DNA from: Neoroseomonas marina
GTDB lineage: Bacteria; Pseudomonadota; Alphaproteobacteria; Acetobacterales; Acetobacteraceae
Direction: 5' to 3'
Assembly (NCBI RefSeq): GCF_012927745.1
Contig: NZ_JABBKX010000001.1
Location: 992,001-1,056,000, forward strand
Length of the DNA: 64,000 nucleotides
The notes under the pieces were generated by a model that worked only from the letters and a program-made list of their open reading frames with translations, was not told the DNA's origin and ran no database searches. This document shows, one piece after another, positions 44,437-53,379 of the stretch. Each line of letters begins with the position of its first letter. Position 1 is the first letter of the stretch. The translations under genes were made by a program, and so were the position numbers.

Positions 44437-47349
44437 ATGCCTGACAGCCTGCTGCTTCTTGCTCTTGTCTGCCTGCCCTTCCTGGGCGCCCTCGCCGCGG
44501 GCCTTCTGCCGACGCGCGCGCGCGATGCGGCCTCGGGCATCGCGGGGACCGTCGCCCTGGCATGCCTGGGGCTGGTCTGGGCTGCCTATCCGACGGTGTC
44601 GAGCGGGGGGGTTCTGAGGGCGGAATTCGCCTGGATGCCGACGCTGGGGCTGAACCTGACGCTGCGCCTCGACGGCTTCGCCTGGCTATTCGCCGGGCTG
44701 ATCAGCGGCATCGGCGCGCTCGTGGTCCTCTATGCACGCTACTACATGTCCTCGGACGACCCGGTGCCGCGCTTCTTCGCCTTCCTGCTCGCCTTCATGG
44801 GCGCGATGACGGGCGTGGTCGTGTCGGGCAACCTGGTGCAGCTGGTCTTCTTCTGGGAACTGACGAGCCTCTTCTCCTTCCTGCTCATCGGCTACTGGCA
44901 TCACACGGCGGCCGCGCGCGACGGCGCGCGCATGGCGCTGACCGTCACCGGTGCGGGCGGGCTGGCGCTGTTCGGCGGCGTGCTGCTGATCGGGCACATC
45001 GTCGGCAGCTACGACCTCGACGCCGTGCTGTCGGCCGGCGACCGCATCCGGGAGCATCCGCTCTACCTGCCGGCGCTCATCCTGATCGTGCTCGGCGCCC
45101 TGACGAAAAGCGCACAGTTCCCCTTCCACTTCTGGCTGCCGCACGCGATGGCGGCGCCCACGCCGGTCTCGGCCTATCTGCATTCGGCGACGCTGGTGAA
45201 GGCCGGCGTCTTCCTGCTCGCCCGGCTGTGGCCGGTCATGGCGGGCACCGACGCATGGGCATGGACGGTCGGCCTGGCAGGGCTGACGACGCTGCTGCTC
45301 GGCGCCTACATCGCCATATTCCAGAATGACCTGAAGGGGCTGCTGGCCTACTCCACAATCAGCCATCTCGGGCTCATCACGCTGCTGCTCGGGCTGAAGA
45401 GCGAACTCGCGCTGGTCGCCGCCATCTTCCACATCATCAACCACGCGGCCTTCAAGTGCTCTCTGTTCATGGCGGCCGGCATCATCGACCATGAAACGGG
45501 CACGCGCGACATCCGGCGCCTGTCGGGCCTCAACCAGTCGATGCCCTTCACCGCGAGGCTCGCGATGGTGGCGGCGGCGGCGATGGCGGGCGTGCCTCTG
45601 CTGAACGGCTTCCTGTCGAAGGAGATGTTCTTCGCCGAAGCGCTGACCGCGGAGGCCCCCCTCTCGCCGCTGCTGAACATCCTGCCCCTTGCCGCGATGC
45701 TGGCGAGCGCCTTCTCCGTCGCCTATTCGCTGCGCTTCATTCACGGGGCGTTCTTCGGCCCCGTGGCAACCGACCTGCCGCGCACGCCGCACGAGCCCGC
45801 AAGCTGGATGCGCCTGCCGGTCGAAATCCTGGTCCTGACCTGCATCGTGGTCGGGCTGCTCCCCGCGGCGACCGTCGGGCCCTACCTGGCCATCGCGGTG
45901 CACGGGGTCCTGGGGGACGACGTTCCCTACTACAGCCTTGCCGTCTGGCATGGCTTCAACCTGCCCCTGGTGATGAGCCTCATCGCCCTGGCCGGCGGCG
46001 TCATGCTCTATGCATTGTTGCAGCAGCGGCTGCGGGGTGACGTCGAAGGGCCGCCCCTCATCCGTCGACTGGATGCGCAACGCATCTTCGAGCAGGTGAT
46101 GGTCTTCCTGTCGTGGCGCCTGGCGCGGCGGCTCGAGACCCTGTTGGGCACGCGCCGCCTGCAGCCACAACTCCGGCTGATTGTCGGGATCGGTCTCCTC
46201 GCCGGCGCCGGGGCGGTCTGGCTCCGTGGCTTCGGCCCCGGCAACCTGCCTTCCACTCCGGTCGATCCGGTGCTGGCGCTGGTCTGGATGGTGGGCGCCG
46301 CCTTTGCGCTCGGGACCGCATGGCAGGCGAAGTTCCACCGGCTGGCGGCGGTGATGCTCCTTGGGGGCGTGGGTCTGGTGGTTTGCATCACCTTCGTCTG
46401 GTTCTCGGCACCGGACCTGGCCCTGACGCAGTTGACGGTCGAGGTGGTGACCACGGTCCTGCTGGTGCTGGGGCTCCGGTGGCTCCCCAAGCGCTTCCAG
46501 GTTGCCGGCGACAGGGGACCGGAGGTGCTGACCCGCACGCGCCGGGCCCGTGACCTCGCCATCGCCGTCGGCGCCGGTTGCGGTCTCGCGGCCCTGTCCT
46601 ATGCCGTGATGACCCGGGTTCCCCCGGAGCTCCTGGCGAGCCACTTCCTCGAGCGTGCATACACCGAAGGCGGCGGCACCAATGTGGTCAACGTCATTCT
46701 GGTGGATTTCCGCGGCTTCGACACACTCGGCGAGATCTTCGTGGTGGCGGCCGTGGCCCTGACCACCTACGCCCTGCTCCGTCGCTTCCGCCCCGCCGCG
46801 GACAGCGTCGAGATTCCGGAGCAGCAGCGCGACCAGGATGGAGCCACGCAGCATGACGACGCCGTGCGACCGACGGCCGACTGGCTGTTGGTTCCCTTCA
46901 CGCTCACGCGACTGCTGTTCCCCGTCATGCTGGTCGTCGCGGTGTTCCTGATGCTGCGCGGCCACGATCTTCCGGGCGGCGGCTTCTCCGCCGGCATGGT
47001 GGTCGCGATCGCCATCCTGCTGCAGTACATCATCGGCGGCGCGGCCTGGACCGAAGCCCATCTGCGTCTGCGGCCCCAGATCTGGCTCGGCGCGGGGCTC
47101 CTGATCGCCTCCGGCACCGGTATCGTCGCCTGGTTCTTCGGTCGCCCGTTCCTGACCACCTACTTCGCCTATGCGGAACTGCCGCTGATCGGCAAGGTGC
47201 CGACGGCCAGCGCGCTGATCTTCGACATCGGCGTCTTCGCCTTGGTCGTCGGCGCAACGCTGCTCATGCTCGTCGCACTCGCGCACCAATCGGTCCGCGG
47301 CCACCGAGCCGCACCGCGCCGCGTCGGCAGCCGAGCCGGAGAGGCATGA
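44437..47349 (+). CDS. mnhA: Na+/H+ antiporter subunit A fused to subunit B
   Basis: A 970-aa Mrp/Mnh subunit. Residues about 1-480 are the NuoL-like proton-channel part (RYYMSSDDPVPRFFAF, FWELTSLFSFLLIGYW, LTKSAQFPFHFWLPHAM, LVKAGVFLLARL). A middle region of transmembrane helices follows, then the MnhA C-terminal domain (GGTNVVNVILVDFRGFDTLGEI). From about 813 to 945 it is an MnhB domain (FTLTRLLFPVMLVVAVFLMLRGHDLPGGGFSAG). In many bacteria these are two genes; fused AB occurs in pha-type loci. The start may be the GTG three bases upstream. Confidence 0.93.
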   Translation: MPDSLLLLALVCLPFLGALAAGLLPTRARDAASGIAGTVALACLGLVWAAYPTVSSGGVLRAEFAWMPTLGLNLTLRLDGFAWLFAGLISGIGALVVLYARYYMSSDDPVPRFFAFLLAFMGAMTGVVVSGNLVQLVFFWELTSLFSFLLIGYWHHTAAARDGARMALTVTGAGGLALFGGVLLIGHIVGSYDLDAVLSAGDRIREHPLYLPALILIVLGALTKSAQFPFHFWLPHAMAAPTPVSAYLHSATLVKAGVFLLARLWPVMAGTDAWAWTVGLAGLTTLLLGAYIAIFQNDLKGLLAYSTISHLGLITLLLGLKSELALVAAIFHIINHAAFKCSLFMAAGIIDHETGTRDIRRLSGLNQSMPFTARLAMVAAAAMAGVPLLNGFLSKEMFFAEALTAEAPLSPLLNILPLAAMLASAFSVAYSLRFIHGAFFGPVATDLPRTPHEPASWMRLPVEILVLTCIVVGLLPAATVGPYLAIAVHGVLGDDVPYYSLAVWHGFNLPLVMSLIALAGGVMLYALLQQRLRGDVEGPPLIRRLDAQRIFEQVMVFLSWRLARRLETLLGTRRLQPQLRLIVGIGLLAGAGAVWLRGFGPGNLPSTPVDPVLALVWMVGAAFALGTAWQAKFHRLAAVMLLGGVGLVVCITFVWFSAPDLALTQLTVEVVTTVLLVLGLRWLPKRFQVAGDRGPEVLTRTRRARDLAIAVGAGCGLAALSYAVMTRVPPELLASHFLERAYTEGGGTNVVNVILVDFRGFDTLGEIFVVAAVALTTYALLRRFRPAADSVEIPEQQRDQDGATQHDDAVRPTADWLLVPFTLTRLLFPVMLVVAVFLMLRGHDLPGGGFSAGMVVAIAILLQYIIGGAAWTEAHLRLRPQIWLGAGLLIASGTGIVAWFFGRPFLTTYFAYAELPLIGKVPTASALIFDIGVFALVVGATLLMLVALAHQSVRGHRAAPRRVGSRAGEA

Positions 47350-47693
47350 TGGAGATCGTCGTTTCCCTCGCCATCGGGGTGCTCACCGGGTCGGGCGTGT
47401 GGCTGCTGCTGCGGCCGCGAACCTTCCAGGTCATCGTCGGCCTGGCGCTGCTGTCCTATGCGGTCAACCTCTTCATCTTCTCGACCGGAGGGCTGCGCAG
47501 CGGTGCGGCGGCCGTCCTGTCGCCGGGGGAGGCTGGCACCCTCGGTCTCTACGTGGATCCGCTGCCCCAGGCGCTCGTCCTGACCGCCATCGTCATCGGC
47601 TTCGCCACCACCGCCCTTCTGCTGGTCGTGCTGCTCGCCGCACGCGGCCTGACGGGCACCGACCATGTCGACGGACGGGAGCGCGAGCGGTGA
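47346..47693 (+). CDS. mnhC: Na+/H+ antiporter subunit C
   Basis: A 115-aa NuoK-like subunit with three predicted membrane helices. Motifs are GSGVWLLLRPRTFQVIVGLALLSYAVNL (first two helices) and DPLPQALVLTAIVIGFATTA, the hallmark of MnhC. The start ATG overlaps the mnhA stop (ATGA). It is part of the Mrp complex that exchanges Na+ or K+ for protons. Confidence 0.95.
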   Translation: MMEIVVSLAIGVLTGSGVWLLLRPRTFQVIVGLALLSYAVNLFIFSTGGLRSGAAAVLSPGEAGTLGLYVDPLPQALVLTAIVIGFATTALLLVVLLAARGLTGTDHVDGRERER

Positions 47694-49294
47694 CCGGTTG
47701 GATGGAGCATCTGGTCGTCGCGCCCATCGTCGTGCCCATGGTGGCCGGCGCGGCGATCATCCTCGCGGGGGATCGCCGGCGCCGGCTGACCGCAGCGATC
47801 GGCTTGATGTCGACCGTTCTTCTCGTGGTCCTCGCGGCCATCCTGCTTGGGCTCGCCGACAGCCCGACGGTGCATGTCTACCGCCTGGGCAACTGGCCGA
47901 CGCTGTTCGGCATCGTGCTCGTGCTCGATCGGCTGTCGGCGGTCATGTTGGCGCTGGCGGCGCTCCTCGGGCTTGCGGCCTTTCTCTTCTCGCTCGGCCG
48001 CTGGCAACGGGCCGGGGTGTATTTTCAGCCGCTGTTCCAGTTCCAGCTCATGGGACTGAATGGCGCCTTCCTGACCGGCGATCTGTTCAACCTCTTCGTC
48101 TTCTTCGAGGTGATGCTCGCCGCATCCTACGGAATGGCGTTGCATGGGTCCGGTGTGGCGCGCGTTCGTGCCGGCCTGCACTACATCGTCGTCAACCTGG
48201 TCGCCTCGCTGCTCTTTCTCGTCGGCGTCAGCGTTGTCTATGGGGTCGCAGGCACGCTCAACATGGCCGAACTCGCCCACCGGATGCGTGAGGTGGCGGC
48301 CGAGGATCGCGGATTGCTGGAGACCGGCCTCGCCGTGCTCGGCATCGCCTTCCTGGTCAAGGCGGCGATGTGGCCGCTCGGCTTCTGGCTTCCACCGACC
48401 TACGCGGCTGCGACGACGCCGGCGGCGGCCATCCTGTCGATCCTCAGCAAGGTGGGTATCTACGCCGTCCTGCGTGTGTGGCTGCTGCTGTTCGGTGGCA
48501 CCGCCGGACCGTCCGCGGGGTTCGGCGAGGCGTGGCTCCTGGTGGGCGGGTTGCTGACCATCGCCTTCGGATCGATCGCGATGCTGGCGACGCAGAACCT
48601 GCCACGCCTCGCGGGCGCCAGCGTGATGATTTCCTCCGGCACGCTGCTGGCCGCCATCGGAGCCGGTCAGGTGACGGTCACCGGCGGAGCCCTGCTCTAC
48701 CTCGTGAGTTCCGTCCTCTCGATCGGGGCGTTCTTCCTTCTGATCGAACTTGTCGAACGCGGGAGGGAAGTGGGCGCGGACGTGCTTGCGGTCAGCCGCG
48801 AGGCCTTCGGTGCCGGTGAGGACGAGGAGGAGATGGACGAGCAGGACACCGTCGGCGTTGCCATCCCCGGTACCATCGCCGTCCTCGGCTTCGCCTTCAT
48901 GGCCTGCGCCGTGCTGCTGGCCGGCCTGCCGCCGCTGTCAGGCTTCCTCGCGAAGTTCGCCATCCTCTCGACCCTGCTCGCCAGCAGCGGGCCATCCGTG
49001 TCCCCGACGACCTGGGCTCTGATGGCGGCCCTCATCCTGTCCGGCTTCGCGACCGTCGTCGCGATGCTGCGCAGCGGGATCGACGTGTTCTGGACATCGC
49101 CGGCAGCCCGCGCGCCGCGCATCGGCCTTATCGAGATCGTGCCTGTCGCGATGTTGCTGCTGCTCTGCGCTGTCCTGACCGTCGGTGCCGGCCCGGCGAG
49201 CGCCTACCTGCAATCCGCGGCCGAGGGGCTCCACCTCCCGGCCAGCTACCTCCAGGGCGTCATCGCGGCCCCAGGCGAGAGTGCCGGCCCGTGA
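47690..49294 (+). CDS. mnhD: Na+/H+ antiporter subunit D
   Basis: A 534-aa NuoM/N-like proton-channel subunit with about 14 helices. Family motifs include GLNGAFLTGDLFNLFVFFEVMLAASYGM, VNLVASLLFL and FLVKAAMWPLGFWLPPTYA. The Lys in the last and the Glu of FFEVM are conserved proton-path residues. The start is GTG at 47690, which overlaps the mnhC stop (GTGA) and has GGGAG 7 bases upstream. An acidic loop GAGEDEEEMDEQD lies around residue 380. Confidence 0.94.
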   Translation: MTGWMEHLVVAPIVVPMVAGAAIILAGDRRRRLTAAIGLMSTVLLVVLAAILLGLADSPTVHVYRLGNWPTLFGIVLVLDRLSAVMLALAALLGLAAFLFSLGRWQRAGVYFQPLFQFQLMGLNGAFLTGDLFNLFVFFEVMLAASYGMALHGSGVARVRAGLHYIVVNLVASLLFLVGVSVVYGVAGTLNMAELAHRMREVAAEDRGLLETGLAVLGIAFLVKAAMWPLGFWLPPTYAAATTPAAAILSILSKVGIYAVLRVWLLLFGGTAGPSAGFGEAWLLVGGLLTIAFGSIAMLATQNLPRLAGASVMISSGTLLAAIGAGQVTVTGGALLYLVSSVLSIGAFFLLIELVERGREVGADVLAVSREAFGAGEDEEEMDEQDTVGVAIPGTIAVLGFAFMACAVLLAGLPPLSGFLAKFAILSTLLASSGPSVSPTTWALMAALILSGFATVVAMLRSGIDVFWTSPAARAPRIGLIEIVPVAMLLLLCAVLTVGAGPASAYLQSAAEGLHLPASYLQGVIAAPGESAGP

Positions 49295-49782
49295 AGCGAT
49301 GGCTTCCCTACCCCGCGATCGGCCTGACACTGATCCTGTTGTGGCTGCTGCTGACCGAGAGCACCTCCGTCGCCGCGGTCCTGCTCGGCACGGCCCTCGC
49401 ATGTGCCGGTTGCGGCGCTCTGGCGCTGGTGCGGTTCCCGAGAACCCGCCTTCGGCGCCTGGCAAGCGTGCCCGGCCTGTTGCGGGATGTGGTGGTCGAG
49501 GTCTTTCGCTCGAACAACGCCGTCGCCCGCATCATCCTGCGTCCTTCGCGCGCGCAGGCGCGCCGATCGGGCTTCGTTCGCATACCGCTCGACATGCGCA
49601 GCCCGCACGGTCTGGCCGCGTTGACCTGCATCCTGACGGCCACGCCGGGCACGGTCTGGGTGGATTATGATTCGAGCGACGGCACCATGTTGCTGCATGT
49701 GCTCGACCTGATCGACGAAGACGCCTGGGTCCGGATCGTGAAGGACCGCTGGGAGCGCCGGCTGATGGACATCTTCGAATGA
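49291..49782 (+). CDS. mnhE: Na+/H+ antiporter subunit E
   Basis: A 163-aa Mrp subunit E. Two membrane helices at the N-terminus are followed by VVEVFRSNNAVARIILRP and the conserved LTCILTATPGTVWVDYDSSDGTMLLHVLDL. The GTG start overlaps the mnhD stop. It is needed for assembly of the complex in other species. Confidence 0.94.
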   Translation: MKRWLPYPAIGLTLILLWLLLTESTSVAAVLLGTALACAGCGALALVRFPRTRLRRLASVPGLLRDVVVEVFRSNNAVARIILRPSRAQARRSGFVRIPLDMRSPHGLAALTCILTATPGTVWVDYDSSDGTMLLHVLDLIDEDAWVRIVKDRWERRLMDIFE

Positions 49783-50060
49783 GCGCGATGATCCTCTCCT
49801 CCGCCATTCTGGCGGCACAGATCCTGCTGGTCGCCGCGATGGGCTGCGCCGCGTTGCGCGTGCTCCGTGGGCCGCGGGCGCAGGACAGGGTCCTCGCATT
49901 GGATACGCTGTATGTGAACGGTGCGATGCTGCTGCTCGTCTTCGGCATCCGCACCGGAACCACGCACTACTTCGAGGCAGCGCTGCTCATCTCGCTTCTC
50001 GGCTTTGTCGCCACGGCGGCGCTGTCGAAGTTCCTCATGCGCGGCGAGGTGATCGAATGA
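49779..50060 (+). CDS. mnhF: Na+/H+ antiporter subunit F
   Basis: A 93-aa Mrp subunit F with three predicted helices. The segment LRVLRGPRAQDRVLALDTLYVNGAMLL contains the conserved R-G-P-x-x-x-D-R-V-L-A-L-D motif. The start ATG overlaps the mnhE stop (ATGA). Confidence 0.95.
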   Translation: MSAMILSSAILAAQILLVAAMGCAALRVLRGPRAQDRVLALDTLYVNGAMLLLVFGIRTGTTHYFEAALLISLLGFVATAALSKFLMRGEVIE

Positions 50061-50419
50061 CCCATGCCGCCGACGTCCCTCTCTGGGCTGCCGTTCCCGT
50101 CGCATTCCTGCTCCTGATCGGCGCGGGCCTCGCGCTGGCTGGCTCGATCGGCCTGGTGACGCTGCGCAGCTTCTACGACCGGATGCACGCCCCGACGCTG
50201 GGGACGACGCTCGGCATCGGCAGCATCCTGGTCGCCTCGATGCTGTATTTCAGCATCCTTCAGACGCGCTTCGTACTGCACGAGATCCTGATTGCCGCCT
50301 TCATGGTCGTCACGACGCCTGTGACGCTGATGCTTCTGGCGCGCGCCGCCCTCTACCGCGACGAACGGGAGGGCAACCCCGATGCTCCGCCCCGACGGCC
50401 TACGCCCGTCCAGGACTGA
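50057..50419 (+). CDS. mnhG: Na+/H+ antiporter subunit G
   Basis: A 120-aa Mrp subunit G with three helices. LVTLRSFYDRMHAPTLGTTLGIGSILVAS holds the family's R-x-Y-D-R-x-H-A-x-T-x-G motif. ATGA overlap with mnhF. It closes the six-gene operon A/B-C-D-E-F-G and ends 4 bp from the convergent phosphonate permease gene, with no room for a separate terminator. Confidence 0.95.
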   Translation: MTHAADVPLWAAVPVAFLLLIGAGLALAGSIGLVTLRSFYDRMHAPTLGTTLGIGSILVASMLYFSILQTRFVLHEILIAAFMVVTTPVTLMLLARAALYRDEREGNPDAPPRRPTPVQD

Positions 50420-50423
50420 ACCG

Positions 50424-52136
50424 TCAGCCTGTCCGGACCCGCCAACGCTGCAACCTGCTCAGCAAGACCGCGTCGAGCAGCAGGTGCAACAGCTTCACTG
50501 CGATCGCCGTGACCACAATGCAGGTCGCCATGGCGGCGGCCGCGGCGATCGCGCCAGCCTCGTCCATGTGCACCACGGCGATCGAGGCGAGCTTGGTGCC
50601 TGGTCCGTAGAGGAAGATCACCGCCGAGACCGTGGTCATCGCATTGACGAAGAGGTAGACGGCGATGTCGAGCAGCGAGGGCATGCAGATCGGCACGGTC
50701 ACGCGCCGCAGCGTCGTCCAGAACGGCACCTTGAGCGAGGCCGACACCGACTCGAATTCTCCATCGATCTGCTTCAGCGCCGTGACCGCCGTGATGTGCG
50801 CGACGGTGTAGAAATGCGCCAGGCTGTTCAGCGCCAGAACGGCGATCGTGCCGTACAGGGCGCCGAGCGGGTTCCATGGTGCGTTGAAGAAGAACACGTA
50901 GCCGAGGCCGAGCACGAGCCCGGGCACCGCCATCGGCAGCATTGCGAGGAAATGCGCGAAGAACCGCCCGAGCGCCGCGGCCTGCGCCTTCTCGATCAGG
51001 TAGGCGCCGAGGAAGATGACCGGCGTCCCGATCAGGGCCGTCAGCCCGGCCATCTTCAGGGAGTTGAAATAGGGCTGCCACCCGTCGGGTTCGAACTCGG
51101 CGAAGTCGTAGTTCGAGAGCGTGAGCGAGAGGTTGTACGGCCAGTACTTGATGAAGGAGGCCCAGACCGCGACCCCGAGGATGCTCGCCACGAGCCCACC
51201 CACGAGGATGCAGAACAGCAGCAGCGCCGCATCGCGCCGGCGCTCCGGCCGCGGCGCGTAGGGCACAGCGCGTGCGGAGAGGAGCGCAACCTGCCGGCGT
51301 TTCAGGATCTGTTCGACGAGGAAGGCGAGCACGGCCGGCACCAACAGGACCATGCCGACGACAGCCCCCATGCTGAAGTTCTGCTGCCCGACGACCTGCT
51401 TGTAGGCATCCGTGGCGAGCACGGCGAACTGCCCGCCGATCACCTTTGGAATGCCGAAATCGGTCACAACGAGAGTGAAGACCACGACCGCGGCTGAGAC
51501 GACACCATAGCGCGCGCCCGGCAGGGTGACCGTGACGAAGACCCGCCAGCGCGTGGTGCCGAGCGCCGCGGCCGCCTCGTAAAGGCGGCCATCCGACAGG
51601 GCGAGCGCGGCGACCAGGATCATCGTCGCATGCGGGAGGCAATAGAAGACCTGCGCCATCACGATGCCAATCGGCCCGTAGATGGTAGCGCCGAACAGCA
51701 GGTCCTTCAGGAATCCCTGGTTGCCGAAGATGTAGATGAAGGAGAGGGCCGGCAGGAGCGACGGCGCGAAGATCGGCAGCAAGGCAAGCGCGTAGAACAG
51801 CCCTTTCGCCGGGATGCAACTGCGCGTCAGCGCATAGGCGTAGGTGAAGGCCAGCGGGACCACGATGCAGGTCGCGAGCGACGCCACCATCACGCTGTTG
51901 ATCAGCGATTGCACCAGCGCCGGCGTCGCGAAATACCGTGCGAAATTCGCGAGGCCCACGAACCCGCCATCCGCGTTCAGGAAGCTCTTGGACAGGAGTG
52001 CCCAGAGCGGCAATGCGATCGCCACCAGCAATGCCAGGCAGAGCAGCCCCACCAGGGCGGCGACGACCCGCTGTTCGGTGATGAACCGCCTGGCCGTCGG
52101 AAGGACGTCCTCCGACGATTGGAGGACCGCACTCAC
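50424..52136 (-). CDS. ABC transporter permease (two fused BPD domains), likely phosphonate
   Basis: A 570-aa inner-membrane permease with about 12 helices and two binding-protein-dependent transport domains in one chain. Each half carries an EAA-loop-type motif: YEAAAALGTTRWRVFVTVTLPG in the first and FESVSASLKVPFWTTLRRVTVPIC in the second. This fused layout is shared by Fe3+ importers and the putative 2-aminoethylphosphonate importer family. The neighbouring phnWAY genes favour the latter. The GTG start at 52136 overlaps the ATPase stop. It is the last gene of the operon. Confidence 0.87.
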   Translation of the reverse strand: MSAVLQSSEDVLPTARRFITEQRVVAALVGLLCLALLVAIALPLWALLSKSFLNADGGFVGLANFARYFATPALVQSLINSVMVASLATCIVVPLAFTYAYALTRSCIPAKGLFYALALLPIFAPSLLPALSFIYIFGNQGFLKDLLFGATIYGPIGIVMAQVFYCLPHATMILVAALALSDGRLYEAAAALGTTRWRVFVTVTLPGARYGVVSAAVVVFTLVVTDFGIPKVIGGQFAVLATDAYKQVVGQQNFSMGAVVGMVLLVPAVLAFLVEQILKRRQVALLSARAVPYAPRPERRRDAALLLFCILVGGLVASILGVAVWASFIKYWPYNLSLTLSNYDFAEFEPDGWQPYFNSLKMAGLTALIGTPVIFLGAYLIEKAQAAALGRFFAHFLAMLPMAVPGLVLGLGYVFFFNAPWNPLGALYGTIAVLALNSLAHFYTVAHITAVTALKQIDGEFESVSASLKVPFWTTLRRVTVPICMPSLLDIAVYLFVNAMTTVSAVIFLYGPGTKLASIAVVHMDEAGAIAAAAAMATCIVVTAIAVKLLHLLLDAVLLSRLQRWRVRTG

Positions 52137-53317
52137 GACGCCGACGCCTCGTCGGCCATCGGCGACGACCGCACGAAGACGCGCAGGGCGTCCGGCGGCA
52201 GGGCGACCAGCAGCGTCTTGCCGACTTCGACGCCGACATCCCGCATCAGGTTGGCGGAGAAATCCGCCAGCAGCGCCAATCCCGGAGCGTCCCGCGCGAC
52301 GAGCCGGGCCCGGCAGAAGGCGCCAAGGAACTCGACATCCTCGATGGTCGCCTCGAACGCGTTCTCGTCATCCGGATGAACGCCACGAACGCGCACATCC
52401 TCGGGCCGTAGGCCGACCCGTGCCGCGCAGCCGGGTACCAATGCACGCCCGTCTGCGACACGCAGGCTGCGGGCGCCGACCCGTATCTCGCCCGGTGCCG
52501 CGACCGTCGCGTCCAGGAAGCTCATGGTGCCCACGAAATCGGCGACGAAGGCACTGGCCGGCGTGCGGTAGATCTCCTCGGGCGTCCCGACCTGCTCGAT
52601 CACGCCGTGGTTCATCACCACGATGCGGTCGGCCATGGCGAGCGCTTCCTCCTGGTCGTGCGTCACCATGATCGTGGTCACGCCGAGCCGGTTCTGCAGG
52701 GCCCGGATCTCTTCCCGCAGATGCAGGCGAACACGCGCATCCAGCGCCGAGAGCGGCTCGTCCAGAAGCAGAAGCCCGGGCGATGTCGCAAGCGCCCGCG
52801 CCAACGCGACCCGTTGCTGCTGACCGCCTGACAACTGCACCGGGAACTTGGCACCTTGGTCGGGCAACCCGACCAGCGCGAGCAGTTCCTTGACCCTTGC
52901 GGCGATCTCCGCGCGTGGGCGGCGGCGGTTCACCAGGCCATAGGCGACGTTGTCGTCGACGGTGAGGTTCGGGAACAGCGCATAGGACTGGAAGACGATG
53001 CCGAAGTCGCGGTCGGCCGGGGGCGCATGGGACACGTCGCGCCCACCGATCTCGATCCGCCCCTCATCCTGCCGGTCGAGACCGGCGATGGCGCGTAGCA
53101 GGGTCGTCTTGCCGCAGCCCGATGGACCAAGGAAGCAGACGAACTCGCCGCGCCGGACCTCGAGGTCGATGCGGTCCAGCGCGGTGAAGGCGCCGAAGCG
53201 GCGCGTCAGACCACGCACCACCAGATAGGCGCGCGGCGACGCCGAGGCTCCGGCCGTCGATGCGCCGGCGGGCCGGGGCGCGGCTGCATCCACCGTCTCG
53301 AAGCGCAGGCTTGTCAT
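52133..53317 (-). CDS. ABC transporter ATP-binding protein, likely phosphonate
   Basis: A 394-aa ATPase. Walker A is GPSGCGKTT, the Q-loop is VFQSYALFPN, the signature is LSGGQQQR, Walker B is LLLLDEP, and the switch His is in MVTHDQEEA. The C-terminal third is a TOBE-type regulatory domain (ARVGLRPEDVRVRG). It energises uptake through the fused permease. It overlaps the permease gene by GTGA and lies 62 bp after the binding-protein gene. Confidence 0.92.
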   Translation of the reverse strand: MTSLRFETVDAAAPRPAGASTAGASASPRAYLVVRGLTRRFGAFTALDRIDLEVRRGEFVCFLGPSGCGKTTLLRAIAGLDRQDEGRIEIGGRDVSHAPPADRDFGIVFQSYALFPNLTVDDNVAYGLVNRRRPRAEIAARVKELLALVGLPDQGAKFPVQLSGGQQQRVALARALATSPGLLLLDEPLSALDARVRLHLREEIRALQNRLGVTTIMVTHDQEEALAMADRIVVMNHGVIEQVGTPEEIYRTPASAFVADFVGTMSFLDATVAAPGEIRVGARSLRVADGRALVPGCAARVGLRPEDVRVRGVHPDDENAFEATIEDVEFLGAFCRARLVARDAPGLALLADFSANLMRDVGVEVGKTLLVALPPDALRVFVRSSPMADEASAS

Positions 53318-53379
53318 GGTGCCGGACCCTCATTCGCCGCCGATGCGACGCGGGCCGGATGGCCCGCGCCGCGAGCCGT

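Noticed and set aside
44686..47304. An 870-codon minus-strand open frame
   Set aside because: Antisense to mnhA; composed of low-complexity Gln/Arg/His-rich sequence.
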